Positions 1 to 12,017 are shown, counted from the stretch's first letter. The stretch is DNA of 64,000 nucleotides from Stagonosporopsis chrysanthemi (GCA_022560025.1 JAFISE010000001.1:124001-188000); one strand, 5' to 3'. Made by a program: numbers and translations. The notes: generated from the letters alone by a model not told the origin.

Positions 1-1243
1 ACACCCGCGTCTGTAAGGAACTTGCAAGGTGCGCAAAGGATCGTGACAATGCAATAATGCAATCTAACAGAGCTATATAGAAATTGGAGCATGGAAGCAT
101 GTAAACACCGCACGAGTGCAGCCGTATCAAGAGATGCAAGTCTGGGATGGCGTCTCAGATGCACGCATATCCTTCGACTGGGACACCGCACGCCCTCTTC
201 TTTCGCCACGAAATCCTGCACAACCGACTACAATAGCATACATGATCGAGAACCAGAATACTGTCACGATGCTTCTCAGTCGATTAGAGGAGTTGGGTGG
301 AGTCGACATGTTCACTTCCACGAAAGTCAGCTCGATCGAACTAGGTGCAGATACAAAACAAATGGACTTCACATCGTGGCCTGTCCTCACACTTTCGAAT
401 GGCCAGACATTGGCAGCAAGGTTGCTAGTCGGAGCGGATGGCGCAAACAGTCCAGTGCGAACGTTCGCAGACATCGAATCGCGAGGCTTCGATTACAATC
501 GCTTTGGTGTGGTGGCTAGCTTGAGCATCGACGGCCAGGGTTGGGGAGGACCGGACCACAAGATTGCATACCAGCGGTTCTTGCCCTCAGGACCTCTGGC
601 ACTGCTCCCTCTGCCTGGCAACAAGTCAACTCTCGTATGGAGCACCACGCCAGAACGCGCAGCCAGGCTCAAGGCTCTGTCACCAAAAGATTTTGTAGCC
701 ATGGTCAATGCCGGCTTCAGATTGTCGACAACGGATCTCGAGTATCTGCACACACTCGAATCTGGACAAGCGGAAGAGGTGGCATGGCGGGAGAAGCACA
801 CACCAGTCAACGAGCGATCGATACCAATGCGCGTCACTGATGTCGAAACTGGCACAGTTGCCGGGTTCCCACTGCGCATGCGCCACGCCGACACATATAT
901 CGGGGAGCGAGTCGCCCTTGTTGGGGATGCAGCACATACCATACACCCTCTAGCAGGACAGGGCCTGAACCAAGGTCAGGGGGACGCCGCAGCCCTCGTA
1001 CAGACTATTTCACATGCGGTACGAACTGGTCAGGACATTGGCTCGACTCTGGCGTTGGAGAGCTACAATAGCGAGCGGTATGCGGAGAACAACGCCATGC
1101 TGGGCGTCTGTGACAAGCTGCACCGGTTGTATAGTGTGGAGACTGGACCAATTGTAGGATTGAGAAGCATTGGATTGAGGGCTGTGGGTGCCATGGGACC
1201 GCTGAAGAGCTTCTTCATGAGCAGAGCAGCAGGAGGCTCGTAA
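1..1243 (+). CDS. COQ6: Ubiquinone biosynthesis monooxygenase COQ6 (5' partial)
   Basis: FAD-dependent aromatic-ring hydroxylase that acts in ubiquinone (CoQ) synthesis on the matrix side of the mitochondrial inner membrane. The window opens inside the gene: bases 1-12 encode TPAS, a 58-nt intron (13-70, gtaagg...aacag, phase 0) follows, and the last exon runs 71-1243. The joined reading TPAS|SYIEIGAWKHV...RVQPYQEMQVWDG matches the conserved COQ6 region after the N-terminal FAD fold. The flavin DG motif (GADGANSPVR) and the second FAD motif (VALVGDAAHTIHPLAGQG) are both present. The N-terminal Rossmann GxGxxG part and the mitochondrial presequence lie upstream of the window. About 394 residues of an expected 480-500 are seen. 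Identification is firm; only the missing 5' end limits it. Confidence 0.93.
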
Positions 1244-1468
1244 TATATTGTACCTCACCATTGTACTTTTCAACTTGTATACATACAGAAGATGCTGCAA
1301 GGGGATTACCTCTGCAGGGAGAATGATATCAATGGCATCAAATCGCGCCATCGGAATAGCTCCGCAACTTGCCCTGCATACTGGTACGCCCCACTGTTTG
1401 TTGCCCCACGTCATTGCCCGACAACATTTTGATGTCTATTATTCAAGCCTCATTTGCTCAACGCCAGC

Positions 1469-2377
1469 ATGGCAGACCATAAGAAAGAGATAGAAGATTT
1501 TGGGAACAACGACGACTTCTGGCTTTTTGGTTATGGGTGCGTACACTGCCTGAGAGTAATCCGCAAGCCTGAAATTAACTGAATACAGGAGTTTGATATG
1601 GAAGCCACCGCCACATTACGGTACCAGCAGCTCCTTTATCACTCAAATCCTACAGAACTGAACCCATCGTAGATCAACGAGTGCCCGGCTATATTGAAGG
1701 CTACGTCCGCCGCTTCTGGCAGGTATGATAACCTGTCCCTCGACGACTCTCGACTGCTAAACCCCTTCCAGGCAAGGTACACTCACTGCACGCAAATTCC
1801 CTGCCCATGATCTAACGGGAACTCGCAAAGTGAGGACCACAGAGGCACCCCTGAAGCTCCAGGGCGCGTAGTAACTCTGATCGACCACGCGCACTGGGCC
1901 ACACTAACCGACCACGTGAGCCCCTCCTCCCCTGCCTTCTCACCCGCCATGCTGACCCTTCAGCACGAACCCACCGAGCGTGTCTGGGGCGCCGCCTACC
2001 ACATCCCCTCCACCCACGTAGCAGAAGTGCGTTCCTACCTGGACATCCGCGAGATCAACGGGTACAGCATCCAATTCACGCCGTTCCAGCCGGCATCGGC
2101 CTCTTCGAAGCCGCTGAAATGCCTTGTCTACATCGGGCTGCCCGAAAACCCGCAGTTTCTGGGGCCGCAGGATCCGGGAGAGTTGGCGCAGAAGATTTTG
2201 GAAAGTCGCGGGCCAAGCGGGGAGAATAGGGAGTATCTTTTTAATCTCGAGACGGCGCTGTTGGGGCTCAGTGAGGCGAGTGGGGATGTGCATGTTAGTG
2301 ATTTGGTGAGGAGGTGTAGGGAAATTGAGGAGGGGGAGCGAGTACGGGTAGAGAGAGTGGTCAACTCGGGTAGATGA
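1469..2377 (+). CDS. ChaC-type gamma-glutamylcyclotransferase (glutathione-specific)
   Basis: Predicted enzyme that cleaves cytosolic glutathione to 5-oxoproline and Cys-Gly. Six exons: 1469-1536, 1589-1620, 1673-1722, 1772-1776, 1831-1915, 1964-2377 (654 nt, 217 aa). Exon 1/2 joins to DDFWLFGYGSLIWKPPPHY, the ChaC nucleotide-binding signature YGSLIWKP. Exons 3/4/5 join to YVRRFWQ-AS-EDHRGTPEAPGRVVTL, the family's FWQxSxDHRG block. Exon 4 is only 5 nt (GCAAG): joining exon 3 directly to exon 5 gives CAG-TGA, a stop, so the micro-exon is needed to keep the frame and to supply the conserved Ser. Intron 5 (1916-1963, 48 nt) is a multiple of three without a stop, so retention would add 16 residues between LTDH and HEPTERVWG. 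The ATG at 1469 is the first in frame before the conserved core. Yeast Gcg1 is the functional reference. Confidence 0.88.
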
Positions 2378-2648
2378 ATGTAATGACCTTGCACGTGTGT
2401 AAGAACAGACGCGGTAGCTACTGCACAATAGAACAATGCTTGGACAATCCAGTGTTTAAGCAGGGGCGCAGCCGAACATATGCTTCGTGTGCACGTCAGG
2501 TGTAGTCATTGTCTCTCCCTTTGCTGGTGACGCCAATGTGTGCGAGGACATATAGCATATACAGGGGCGAGATAGGTCGATTTGAAGCAAATTTCGAGTA
2601 CCCTGAGGTGTTTGTATGTATTGTTATTCTATGTAGAAGAAGACAGAT

Positions 2649-4145
2649 CTATGCCCAAGCGCCCACTAATGCCATGAGCATCGCCCCAGCGACCACACTG
2701 CCACATGCCTGTAATCGCCTTCTCCCCTGTAGAGTGATGTAGCTTTCGTCGCTCAGGAAGTCCTCGGCCAGTAGCTCCACGAGACCCGCGAACAGAAGAA
2801 GGCCGCTCGAGATGGCGTTCATGAAACCTACCATGAGCAGACCAGTTTGGCTGAACGGATCGTAGAGCGTGTGAATGGCAAGCCCGACTGCTTGCCCTAC
2901 GGGAGTAGTAGTCCCATAAGCGAGCGCCATAAGCCACGGCTTGGGGGATCCAACAGGGAAGCGAATGGCGCTGATGCGCGAACCCAATGCAAAGCCTTCG
3001 AAAGTTTGATGGAACGAGATGGCTACGAGCAGCACGATGAACGAGGTGCCAGTTGCAACGGACAGAGCCATGCCAATGAACACGCTGTGGAACAAGATGC
3101 CTGCTTCGAGAAGCAAGCACTGGAGTAACAGCTTTTGGTTCTGGGCCTCTGTCTTCTCGGGTGTGTCTGGCGAAGAGTCGCGTGCGTCGTGGGTTCGCTT
3201 GTGCGCATGAGGGTGTGATAGCAGCTGAGACTCGTCCTCCAAATCTTCCTCTTCTTGTTGTCTGGCGAGCTCTTCAGGGCTGATGTCCAGGTCTGAGTCG
3301 TCGTCACTGTCAATGCTTCGCCTTGCAGTATGACCATTTGATGCAGTCGGTGTGGTCGGCGATCCAAAGGACAGGGCTGGTGACCGTCCTGCCATGAGCC
3401 CAGATTGCTCAGAAGCCTCAACATCGTGCAACACTATGCTGGGAACATTTCCATTTGCGCCAGTACTGAATCGTCCGAAGCTATGGCTTCTCTTGTGGGT
3501 CGGCCGTGCGTGCGCGTGGTGGTCTTGATGGCCCAAGGTGTCGTAGTCAACTGCATGCGAATGTCCTGCGCCCTTGGATGCAAAGAACATCTCAATGCCC
3601 ACGACCAGGAAGACAGCTGTCATGGCTATTAAGCCCGGCATGGCCGGATAGCCCTTGTTCCAAAAGTGAGGGAGACATGGATCGGTGAGCGACTGGAAGG
3701 CAGTTGGGAGAAGGTGGACAAAGGCGGTTGCTATGAGCACACCAGTGCCGAAGTGTCTCGACAGAAAAAGGAATCGCGAGGGTACTGGTATGCCAGGAAA
3801 TCGTTTGACAACGATCGGAAAGGAGCAAGCTGTCCACGATCAGTTCGGCCGCCGGCAATATCCTTTCGGACTACACGCACCTGCTGTGCTCAGGGCAAGA
3901 ATGAGAACCAAGGCAAAGACATGAATGCCAGTATTGTAGTACTTCTTGCCGCCCTTGGAACCACACGTTGGTTTCTCGACTTGTTCCTGGCGGCGTTGCA
4001 GCTCTCTGCGGAGGAGCTCGGTAGTGACGTGCGTGAGGCCTGAACAGACATCCCAGTCAGCATGTGCTCGCCTCCCAGACTCGATGCGCTCTATGTAGGC
4101 GTCGTCGCGCAACTCACCTTGTGCAAGACCGTCGCCGGCCGTCAT
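2649..4145 (-). CDS. ZIP family divalent metal (zinc/iron) transporter
   Basis: Membrane transporter that moves Zn2+ or Fe2+ into the cytosol. Exons on the minus strand: 4145-4118, 4039-3881, 3829-2649 (1368 nt, 455 aa); introns of 78 and 51 nt with gtgagt/gtgcgt donors. The start is the ATG at 4145; the open frame extends further up but without an ATG. The joins give GIHVFALVLILALSTA-ACSFPIVVKRFP and SRHFGTGVLIATAFVHLLPTAF, the ZIP TM1-TM3 region. Downstream come a long cytosolic loop rich in His (HSHAVDYDTLGHQDHHAHAR, HPHAHKRTH) and acidic residues, TM4 with SVFIGMALS, and TM5 with the metal-binding HQTFEGFALG motif, ending in TM8 (VVAGAMLMALVGAWA). The His-rich TM3-TM4 loop is typical of ZIPs. 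Substrate and membrane (plasma or vacuole) cannot be told. Confidence 0.88.
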
Positions 4146-5282
4146 GTCGATGATGCCAGACCTCCGAAACGCTGGGAGACGTGCTGCAGGGCCACCGGTG
4201 TGCTCTTGCCAATCGTGCCGGACCGGAGCCTCCTTCCCCTTACATAATGCAACGTCTGCACGTCCGCGTACTGCCGACCTCAAGGAACTTCTGCACTCAA
4301 TGCTGTGCCCGGATTGCGCTGGCAGCGATGTAGGAAATCACGATTCTTGGTAAATCTTTCCGCATTGGATCAACGGTCTCGGAACGGTGGCCCCGGTAGC
4401 TACTGAAAGCATCTGCGCAGGGAGCACCACCAAAACCTCAGGCTTGGCCCCACGATGAGAGCCGGCTCATCGCTGGCATGATGGGCATACAAGTATCGAC
4501 GCATGCTACGATCTCGTCAGTTCAGCTCTGGGCCTTGTTCTGAAGGCAGTCGAAGCCTCCAGCACACCTTCGAAGCCCTAAAGCCCCATCCCCTTCTTGG
4601 TTGTCAACCACTTCAACGCTGCCCATACGCAGCACTGTCACACTGTGAACGCATAGCATGTCGAGTAGCGACGGTGTCTAGCTTCTCAGCAGGGTGAGGA
4701 GCTCTCGAAAACGTGAGGATGACATGACCTGGTCCGATCGGGCCGTATCCCAGGGTCGAGAAGCAAGTCCTCGCTTCACCATCTTCAGATCTGTCCAATG
4801 CGTACCATCTTCATGTGCATCCGGCATAGGACCTGCGTAGCTTCACATTACAGCTCGGTATCTCCCGTGAATCACCATACCTGCTGCTTCTTGGACAGCA
4901 ACCTGCAGCTATTGAGGCAATGGCAAAGGCTGCGTGTACGGTCTTTGTGCATCGAAGGAACAGAGGGTCAATGTCGGCGACAAGCATCCTGTCAGCTCCG
5001 TGCTCGCTTCAACGACCTAATACCAATGCGGCCTTTGATAGTTGCACACTTCAGCTGGGCACCTCAGACCCATCGCTAGTACGAGGCAACCGCCGCCCTG
5101 CACCACTCACAGAGCACACGACTAATGATGGTGGCGAGGAAGAATCAATTGCGATACCTTGGCTTTGGGGTTGCTCGTGTCTTACTGTTTGACGTACCCC
5201 GCTGAGCTGCACTACCACTAACACCCACAAGATCAGGTCAGCAACACGACACCTTGCTGGCCTTGTCCCCGAAGCACGTCTG
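4146..5282. other. Intergenic, divergent promoter region between ZIP transporter and transcription factor
   Basis: Open frames here are short and none joins to a recognisable domain. I see no RNA gene or inverted repeat. It should hold both 5' UTRs and promoters of the flanking divergent genes. Confidence 0.5.
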
Positions 5283-7774
5283 ATGGAGAGTCAGGAACAG
5301 GATGCCAAGGCCATAAAACGCTCCCTGCCAACCGTGCCCATTCAACAAGACTTCCTTTTTGTCGACTCATCTGAAGCAAAGGCCTCTCGCCAAGGACGAC
5401 GCAATGCTCGCTCATTTGTTATGCAGAAGGCGAGGAGAGAGCGACCGTGGTCTACGAGCAAGCAGGCCGCGAAGCAACGAGCACAGGGAAATGCAAGTCC
5501 CCAAAGTTCCGGTACACCCACATCGACATCGGACCCGAACACTGCATCGTCGAGTCCTACCACCGACTCCGTGCGAAACGGCTACTTTCCGACTTTCGAT
5601 GCAAAGAACTTTGACGATCGTGAGCGACGTATCTGCTCAAATTGCGGGATATTTGTTGTTCGGCATCGCCAGACCCTTTGTCCCAAGTGTATCCTATCTG
5701 CACCTGCTGTACCCAGGCGGGAGCCGAACAACGGTGTTGCTGATCCTTTTGGAACATCTTCCATTAAGATAACGAGTGAAGTGTCGGAACTTCTTGATCA
5801 CTGTGAGCCTACTTTCCTTTTCAACTGCAGATGTCACTGTGCTGTGGTCGAGCCCAATCTGGGCAACGCCACACTGTCGGGTTTCACAAAACGCGCAAGC
5901 GCGACTGTATTTGAGCGTTCATCGTTGCTACAATCTGATGAATTGGGCCATCGCTGATTATTGTTGTACAGTTATTCACGAGATGGTACCTGGTACAATC
6001 GGTGTTGACATTCGACGAAGGTCAACCCTTATGAAGTCAGAATGGTTTGATACAGCATTGAGCGACCAGGGTTTCATGCATAGCTTGCTAAGCGTAACTG
6101 CTTTGCATATGTTCATTTTTGGTAAGGGGACCACCAAAGCTATTCTTTACCATCGTGCAAGGGCTATCTCAGCGGTGAACAAGGCTCTATCGTCGCAAGA
6201 TTGTACCATTCGCTTCTCAGATGCGAATATTGGAGCTGTATTCAATCTCTTGACTGTCGAGGAAGGCCTGATGATGCCTCATTTCAGAGAAGAGTCCGAG
6301 TACGATCAACAGCCGAATGCTACAACAATGCATTTGAATGGCCTGAGAGAGATGTTACATTTGCGGGGTGGCCTAAAAGCTGTTGGTACAAACCGTATCC
6401 TACAAGCATTTGTGCTTTGGTATGTAGCATTGTTGGCATTGGTAGCCCAAAGTGGTTTGGCAGACGCTTACTGAGCATCAGGCATACCACGGCTCACGCC
6501 ATAGCAGCGTTTGCCGCACCCAACCCCACAACACTAGCTTACATTCGTACTGCAAACTTCCCTCATCATCCTCGAGGCTACAGTCCGAAATATTCTAATC
6601 ATCTCCTCAGTCTGTGCCAGCACGCATGTCTGACACAGTCTCTCGTCGAGCTGCTCGACTCCGCCTTGACACTCACTGCTGACCTGAACGCCTGGTACGA
6701 TGACCCAGAGAGCCCTCTCGATGCGCTCGACATACAAAACTACTCATGTGCACTAGAGTGCTTATTGCTCGCTTGGATGAGCGAACGTGAGCCTCTAATC
6801 ACGCCTCTCGAAGGCAGCCTCTGTGTTGCACTGATCATCTTCACCGTCCGTACGACTGAAGCTCTCAAACGACCATCAGACGTGCATCTTCTACACTACG
6901 TCGCGAGCAAGCGACTCGAGAATGCACTCAACTGCACAACACGAGCTGAGTGGCAACAGTGTCCAGATCTGCTTCTCTGGATCCTATCTGTTGGTGCAAT
7001 CTCGGCAGAAGGCTCGGCGGAGAGTGCTTGGTTTGTACACCAATCCTCTCTGGCGTGTGCGGAATTCAACGTCGGTTCTGCCGATGTGTTGCTTGACAGA
7101 CTCAGTCTCTGTGGCTGGGTCAAGTACAAACTCGGCGAGTCCGTTCGTCATCTATGGGACAAAATTGTTCACATCAGGTTAGACTACTACACCCACATTG
7201 ATATTGCGCGCTCTTTTGCTTATACTTGACATCCTTCTCCCAGACTCGAACCGTATCTCAGCGTACCCTCGCCGAGTGCTGACAACAATGCAAGCAGCCC
7301 TCCCGGCCCCTTACAGCACAACATCAAGGAATCAGAACTCACCGACTGGCAAGCCATAGATTGGGCTGTCATCCTATCAGCTACGCCTTTACAAGCTGCG
7401 GACACGAGTAATGAAGGAGTAAGTTGGACGCCAGCGACAGCGACCGCGATTGGGTTTGACAATCATTTTGGAAATGTTTTGATCGACTACGGACTCAATT
7501 ACGAAGATTTTGGCCTGTCATGTTTGTACCCTTTTTTGTTGCTTTTGTGCGACTGCGGATACGCTGCGCTCATATTTACTATGGATGCCACTGACTGTTA
7601 TGAAACTAGGACGGTAAATGCTTCTTCCTCGACTTGACCATCGATGCATCGGGAAGAGTGGCGAACGAGTTGATGAGCAAGTACATGGCGCTGACTCACA
7701 GAGTTACCGATCTTGATACACCCCAAGACCTGCGACCGAAGCTGAGCGAACGTATTGATTCCGAAAACGGGTAG
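5283..7774 (+). CDS. Fungal-specific transcription factor-like protein (no Zn cluster; DUF3468-type)
   Basis: Probable nuclear regulator of the fungal-specific transcription factor superfamily that lacks an N-terminal Zn2Cys6 cluster. The N-terminus carries the block FLFVDSS...RSFVMQKARRERPW (about residues 23-57), which I know from family members starting F(L/I)FV...RSHVM..(R/K)R. A two-CxxC segment (ICSNCGIF...TLCPKCI) follows near residues 117-138. The middle homology region is the rest. Exons: 5283-5802, 5972-6419, 6482-7177, then 7244-7418 and 7610-7774 (667 aa); all phases agree. Joins read SELLDH-FIHEMVPGT and LQAFVLW-HTTAHAI. The 3' end is uncertain: reading through 7178 stops at 7229 (FAYT), and splicing at 7178/7244 without the last intron stops at 7637. 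I prefer the gtaagt donor at 7419 with acceptor at 7609, which keeps phase and ends at 7774. The 5803-5971 intron (169 nt) is long for this window. Confidence 0.68.
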
Positions 7775-7876
7775 AATCTTAAGTAAGAGAAGACGAAAAA
7801 TACAACGAAAAACTTCTATGAGGATGCTGCATCAGTGCTTCTGAAGGCAGAGTTCTTAAGAAGGGGCTACCGGCAT

Positions 7877-8683
7877 CTATCCAGCAGGGTTCAACAACCT
7901 TCCTCCATCACTGGTAACCTGACTACCGTTCGCAAACTTATCTCTCATGAGGTATCCGTACGCCTCAGCGATCTCCTCGGGCTGCCCAAGCGTGTTCGTC
8001 AGACTGACCTCCCGCGTCCATTTTGTCGCGGTTTCTTCGCCCATTTTGTCCAGCATCGGCTGCAGCAACTCCGTCTGGATCGCCCCAGGGATGACAATAT
8101 TAGAACGGATAGGCTTCAGATCAATGGCCAGCCCGCGTACAAGACCCTCGGCCGTCGCGCCGACAGCCGCAATATAGGTCCAGCCCGGAAACGGCTTGTG
8201 CGTGTTCGTGCCGCCGGTCAGTGTGAAGGAGGAGTTGACGGACTGCGGCATATATTTCCCGGTTGTGAGGAGCTTCGCGATGAGACTAGGCGCAACGGTG
8301 CGGACATTGAAAAGCTTTAACAGAGTCTCGGGCGTTACATTCTGCACAGTTGGCGGGTTTATGCCGTCGCCAGCTGTGAAAGCGATGTGGTCAATCTTCT
8401 TGCTGCCGCCTTCGGTTGCCTTGTCGAAAAGAGATGTCAGATTGGCTTCGAGGTTGACAGTGTCGAGCAGGTCGCAGGCGTAGCCGGTGACGTTCTCAGA
8501 TGGTAGACTGGGGTACAGTGACTGCAACTGCTTTACTTTGTTGTCGACTTTGGGCTGGGCTGAACCAGAGATGGTCACGCGTGCGCCGTTCGACAGAGCC
8601 ATGTTGGCAACAGCGTAGCCGATGCCTGACGTTCCACCAAAAATGAAGACATGGGCATCCTGTAGGCGATTGGGGTGAGCCAT
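7877..8683 (-). CDS. Short-chain dehydrogenase/reductase, atypical active site
   Basis: Single-exon SDR of 268 aa. The cofactor site is the classical N-terminal FGGTSGIG (residues 13-20). The second-strand segment and NxxAG-like IAFTAGDG motif (about 107) are present, as are the catalytic-Ser region SFTLTGGT and the post-catalytic block RSNIVIPGAIQTELL. The usual YxxxK is replaced by TYIAAVGATAEGL: the Tyr is there but Lys is not. Fungal genomes contain a clade of SDRs with this kind of WxxxAxxGAxEGL(T/V)RGLAxDLAPIR segment, so this looks like a lineage feature rather than a broken gene. Start: ATG at 8683; the frame continues upstream only to a GTG. It faces the transcription factor tail to tail. 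Substrate unknown; enzymatic activity should not be assumed. Confidence 0.86.
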   Translation of the reverse strand: MAHPNRLQDAHVFIFGGTSGIGYAVANMALSNGARVTISGSAQPKVDNKVKQLQSLYPSLPSENVTGYACDLLDTVNLEANLTSLFDKATEGGSKKIDHIAFTAGDGINPPTVQNVTPETLLKLFNVRTVAPSLIAKLLTTGKYMPQSVNSSFTLTGGTNTHKPFPGWTYIAAVGATAEGLVRGLAIDLKPIRSNIVIPGAIQTELLQPMLDKMGEETATKWTREVSLTNTLGQPEEIAEAYGYLMRDKFANGSQVTSDGGRLLNPAG

Positions 8684-9701
8684 TGTGAGGTTCGAAGACT
8701 CGGATGTGAAATCGATTGAGGATCTTACGCAAAAGCAACAATGTTTGATGACGGTAGTGGTCCACACTTGAGCCCGTTATATATATTTCCTAACGAGAAA
8801 CTGCCCCACCCTTTGTGTTCACTCAATCGGAGGAGTAGTTGCTATACCCGCCGCGAACCCACACAAGCCCCAAAGCGTAACCGCAGATCGTCTCACAAAC
8901 TTCACAGCGCTTCATTCGCAGCCATGCCCTGTCACCAATCACAAAACAAGCACCGTCAGACCACGGCGCCCAGCATAGAATCAGGCGCCCTCGGCAAACG
9001 GAGCATATGTTTCATCCGAAGTCCTGGAGCTTAGAGACGTCTATGCGGTGACATCGTGAGTTTCCCGTCTTAACTCCGATGTGTAAGAGAAGCTTTTACT
9101 CAGCGCGCGAGTACGGCAGGCAATTTGAGCCAAGAGCGCAGGGCTGGAGGACTCTCCGAGCTTGCTGGAATGCGTTTTGTTCATTTTGCACGATACGTAC
9201 CAGGAAAGGCAGAATCAATCAAGGAGCATTGGGAGAATCGTGGGAAGAAGTTCGTGTTGACCATAGGCGCAGAGGCTCACAGCTGGCGTGCAGCAAGCTA
9301 GCCGTACTCTCACATTTCCGGACGTCATGACGTCCCAGATAGCCTATGGGGCTTGTCTGGATGCATCGCTAATATTATGTTCCGCTTGCTCGGATTGTGA
9401 GCGTGAGCTTTTCTTCGCCATGTCAGAGCAAAGGAACCGTCAATCTGTTGTGGTATGCGCTAGTCCATCATATCCAGCCCCAAGCACGACTCAGCGTGCA
9501 TCCGGATTGTTTGCTCACTCAGACGTTTGCGTTGAGCTTGCATGTGCGCCGCTGTTCATTGAGGTAGTTGTTACTTTGTTCTCCTCTACCTTTTCTTTCT
9601 GGCGTGGCGAGAAGAAGAAAATAGTGTCCGAAAAGCCAATCATCTCCTTCTTATATATGTTAACGCTACCACATCACCACCACTGCAATACCCTAGCATA
9701 C
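8684..9701. other. Intergenic, no supported gene
   Basis: About 1 kb between the SDR start and the 3' end of the ThuA-like gene. Short open frames only, none with family features. A TATA-like TTATATATAT lies at 8776-8787, roughly 95 bp upstream of the SDR ATG, and probably belongs to that promoter. Confidence 0.45.
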
Positions 9702-10778
9702 TTAGTCTGACTCGCTCAAAACCCATTTGAGTCCTCCAGTAACATGCTTAACAAAGTACGGCTCAGTATAGCTCTCTTTCGTATGCCCCATACCCGTATA
9801 CCACGCCTTAGCCTTACCCTCAAAGACAGAGTACCAAGAAATGGGGTGCTCGGGCTGCATACTCAAGTACTCAGGCGTAATTTCATCGATGTACGTTTCC
9901 TCCAATACCGCCAGAACAGTGTAGTGAGGGTCTTGGCTCGGATTGGTCCTGTATGAGTACCATTCATCCGTTCTGTTCTCAGTGACGGGGAGGTTGACAG
10001 TGGAAGGGTGAGAAGAGTCCTGGATAGTGACTATGTCAGGACGGATGTTGCCTCCTGTTTGGAGAGAGTGAGGTTAGTGCGTGTAAGCTCGAGGTGAGGT
10101 AGTCGCTGCTCACCAGTAGGATATCGCTCGAGTTGAGCTGGACTGCATGTCCATTCTGGCGCACAGGGGTGGAACTCGAACTGTAGGTAGCTGTCAATTA
10201 AGTGGGCTGCAAGCACGCAGAAGAAGAAACTTACCTGACCTCCAACCAGAGTGTTGTACCAGTGCGGTGTGTTGTTCCCGAAGTCTCCAGCTAGTACGGA
10301 ATCATGTTAGTGGTTAACTACATTCAGAGGCATTGTAGACGAACCGGCGTGTATGCCCAACCAAGAACCGCCGTTCAGTAGGTACTGATACAAAGCATCA
10401 TACTCATCTGTGACGAGGAGGTCTCCAGTTGTGTGGAGGAAGACAAGGCTTGAGAAGTTGCTGAGCCCTTCATGTGTGAAAACAGAAGAGTCTTCTGTTG
10501 CAGTAACAGACCAACCATTCTCGTTGGCAATAGAGGATACAAGCTCAACGGCGTCGGGGATGCTTGATTTCTCTGGTGAGTTCGTGCCTGGTTTGAAGAT
10601 ATGGGATTCGCTTACCTGTCATGGCGATAGCCAGCGGTCTTGCTGAAGAGCAAAAGACTGCGGCTAGACTCAACAGCTGCCGTCATTCGTCAGAATCCAA
10701 TGAGCAATATTTAATGTACTTACCAACTGCCTGAGCTACAGTACTGGCAACAAGCGCGAGAGCGAGCGTGCTTCTCAT
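9702..10778 (-). CDS. Secreted ThuA-like domain protein
   Basis: Six short exons on the minus strand: 10778-10724, 10676-10616, 10562-10345, 10290-10235, 10180-10114, 10054-9702 (810 nt, 269 aa). All five introns are 47-59 nt and every junction is in phase. Residues 1-17 form a signal peptide (MRSTLALALVASTVAQA). The joined protein gives the ThuA-like fold (class I glutamine-amidotransferase-like): LLLFSKTAGYRHDSIPDAVEL, LVFLHTTGDLL, GSWLGIHAAGDF, then HPSTVNLP, DEWYSY, and HPISWYSVFEGKAKAWYTGMGHT near the C-terminus. These match the family's TxGxxH, GIHAA(G/S)D and GR(V/A)xYxGxGHT blocks. Known relatives include a trehalose-utilisation protein in rhizobia and predicted carbohydrate-active proteins; the function here is unproven. 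An extracellular role in sugar metabolism is plausible. Confidence 0.88.
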
Positions 10779-12017
10779 TGTGATGGTTGAGAACTGTGAA
10801 GAGTTGTAATATTCAAGTCTCGTGCAACATTCAGCTTCTACGTACCCATTATCAACGACGCAGCCCCAGGGAATATGACAAAGGTAACTTCAGAAGGCAT
10901 GACGAAGGAGCGCGCCAAGGCCAGGTTTGCCCATAAAGAGAAGAAAATAGATTATTATGGCGATTTTTTCGGTCGTACCCGGCACGTCGCTGCATGGACA
11001 GGTTCTCAATCCGCAGTTTTGCCAGATGAGTTTGCCTCGAAGGGGCGAACGAACAGCATCGCCAAGTGGGCCGCACGCGGGCGACGTACCTGATTGAGGC
11101 TATTTCGTGCTTGCATGAGGATGCGTGAACAAGCTGATAGGAGGATGCCGGGGATCCACTAAGCTTGTTTCGATCAAACTACGTAGTATCAGATCCTTCG
11201 ACGTCGCTGGAGTAGTCTCAGCTTTCCTTATCTGATGCCTTTAAGCAGCCTGCCGTCATATAGTGACGTATGCTGGTAATGCAAGTGTCAGACGATGGAA
11301 GAGACGTGATCTAGAGGGCGTTGGCATCTCAAGATATTGCCTATGCAGCTAGGCACGGCATGATTGCTACAATGGCGAAAATTGGGGCCTGCCGGAAAGG
11401 GCACAAAGAGAGACGTTCTTCCGTTGCAGACGTGGCTTTCTAAATGCCGGTACTCATCTATAGCTCCACCCTCTGTATGCTCGTTAGTCAAGTACACCCA
11501 TGTGGGCTCTTTGGAAGCCTCGTTGCACTTTGGGCCATAAACAGGTATGACCTTGCAAGGTGATTCGGGACCGTACCATGTGCAGTGTACAGCGTAGCAG
11601 CAGAAAAACTTGGTGTCAAGTTTTCAGAGTTGGAGCTATTTATTGTAAGCAAGTTGTGCATTCTTCATGCACCCCTGCATACTTGCGACTGGTGCACGCT
11701 ATTTTATATTGAAGGCTAGGTAAAGCTCGCTCTCGCTCTCGATCTCGCACCCTGAAACACCATCTATCTCGCCATCGCAAATGCCATTACCCTGACCATA
11801 TGCAATCGAGAAAACCAGCATAGCGCCTGTGGGAGTAAGGGAAGGAAGCATGCACGCTCAAAAGATCAGAAAAGCATACGCCGTGCAATGGGTGTCAAGC
11901 GCAGAAAAAAAACAAATACCACCCGTGTGTGCTTGTTCCATAAATGATGCAGATAGGCAGCCGCTTCGTGCTTGGAATACTCGTGCTTCGTCACACATGA
12001 CGACACGATCATCGTCT
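10779..12017. other. Intergenic, no supported gene
   Basis: 1.2 kb between the ThuA-like start and the 3' end of the next minus-strand gene. It contains a short CT-rich stretch (gctcgctctcgctctcgatctcgc, about 11727-11750) but no domain-bearing frame, RNA gene or long repeat that I can see. Confidence 0.45.
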
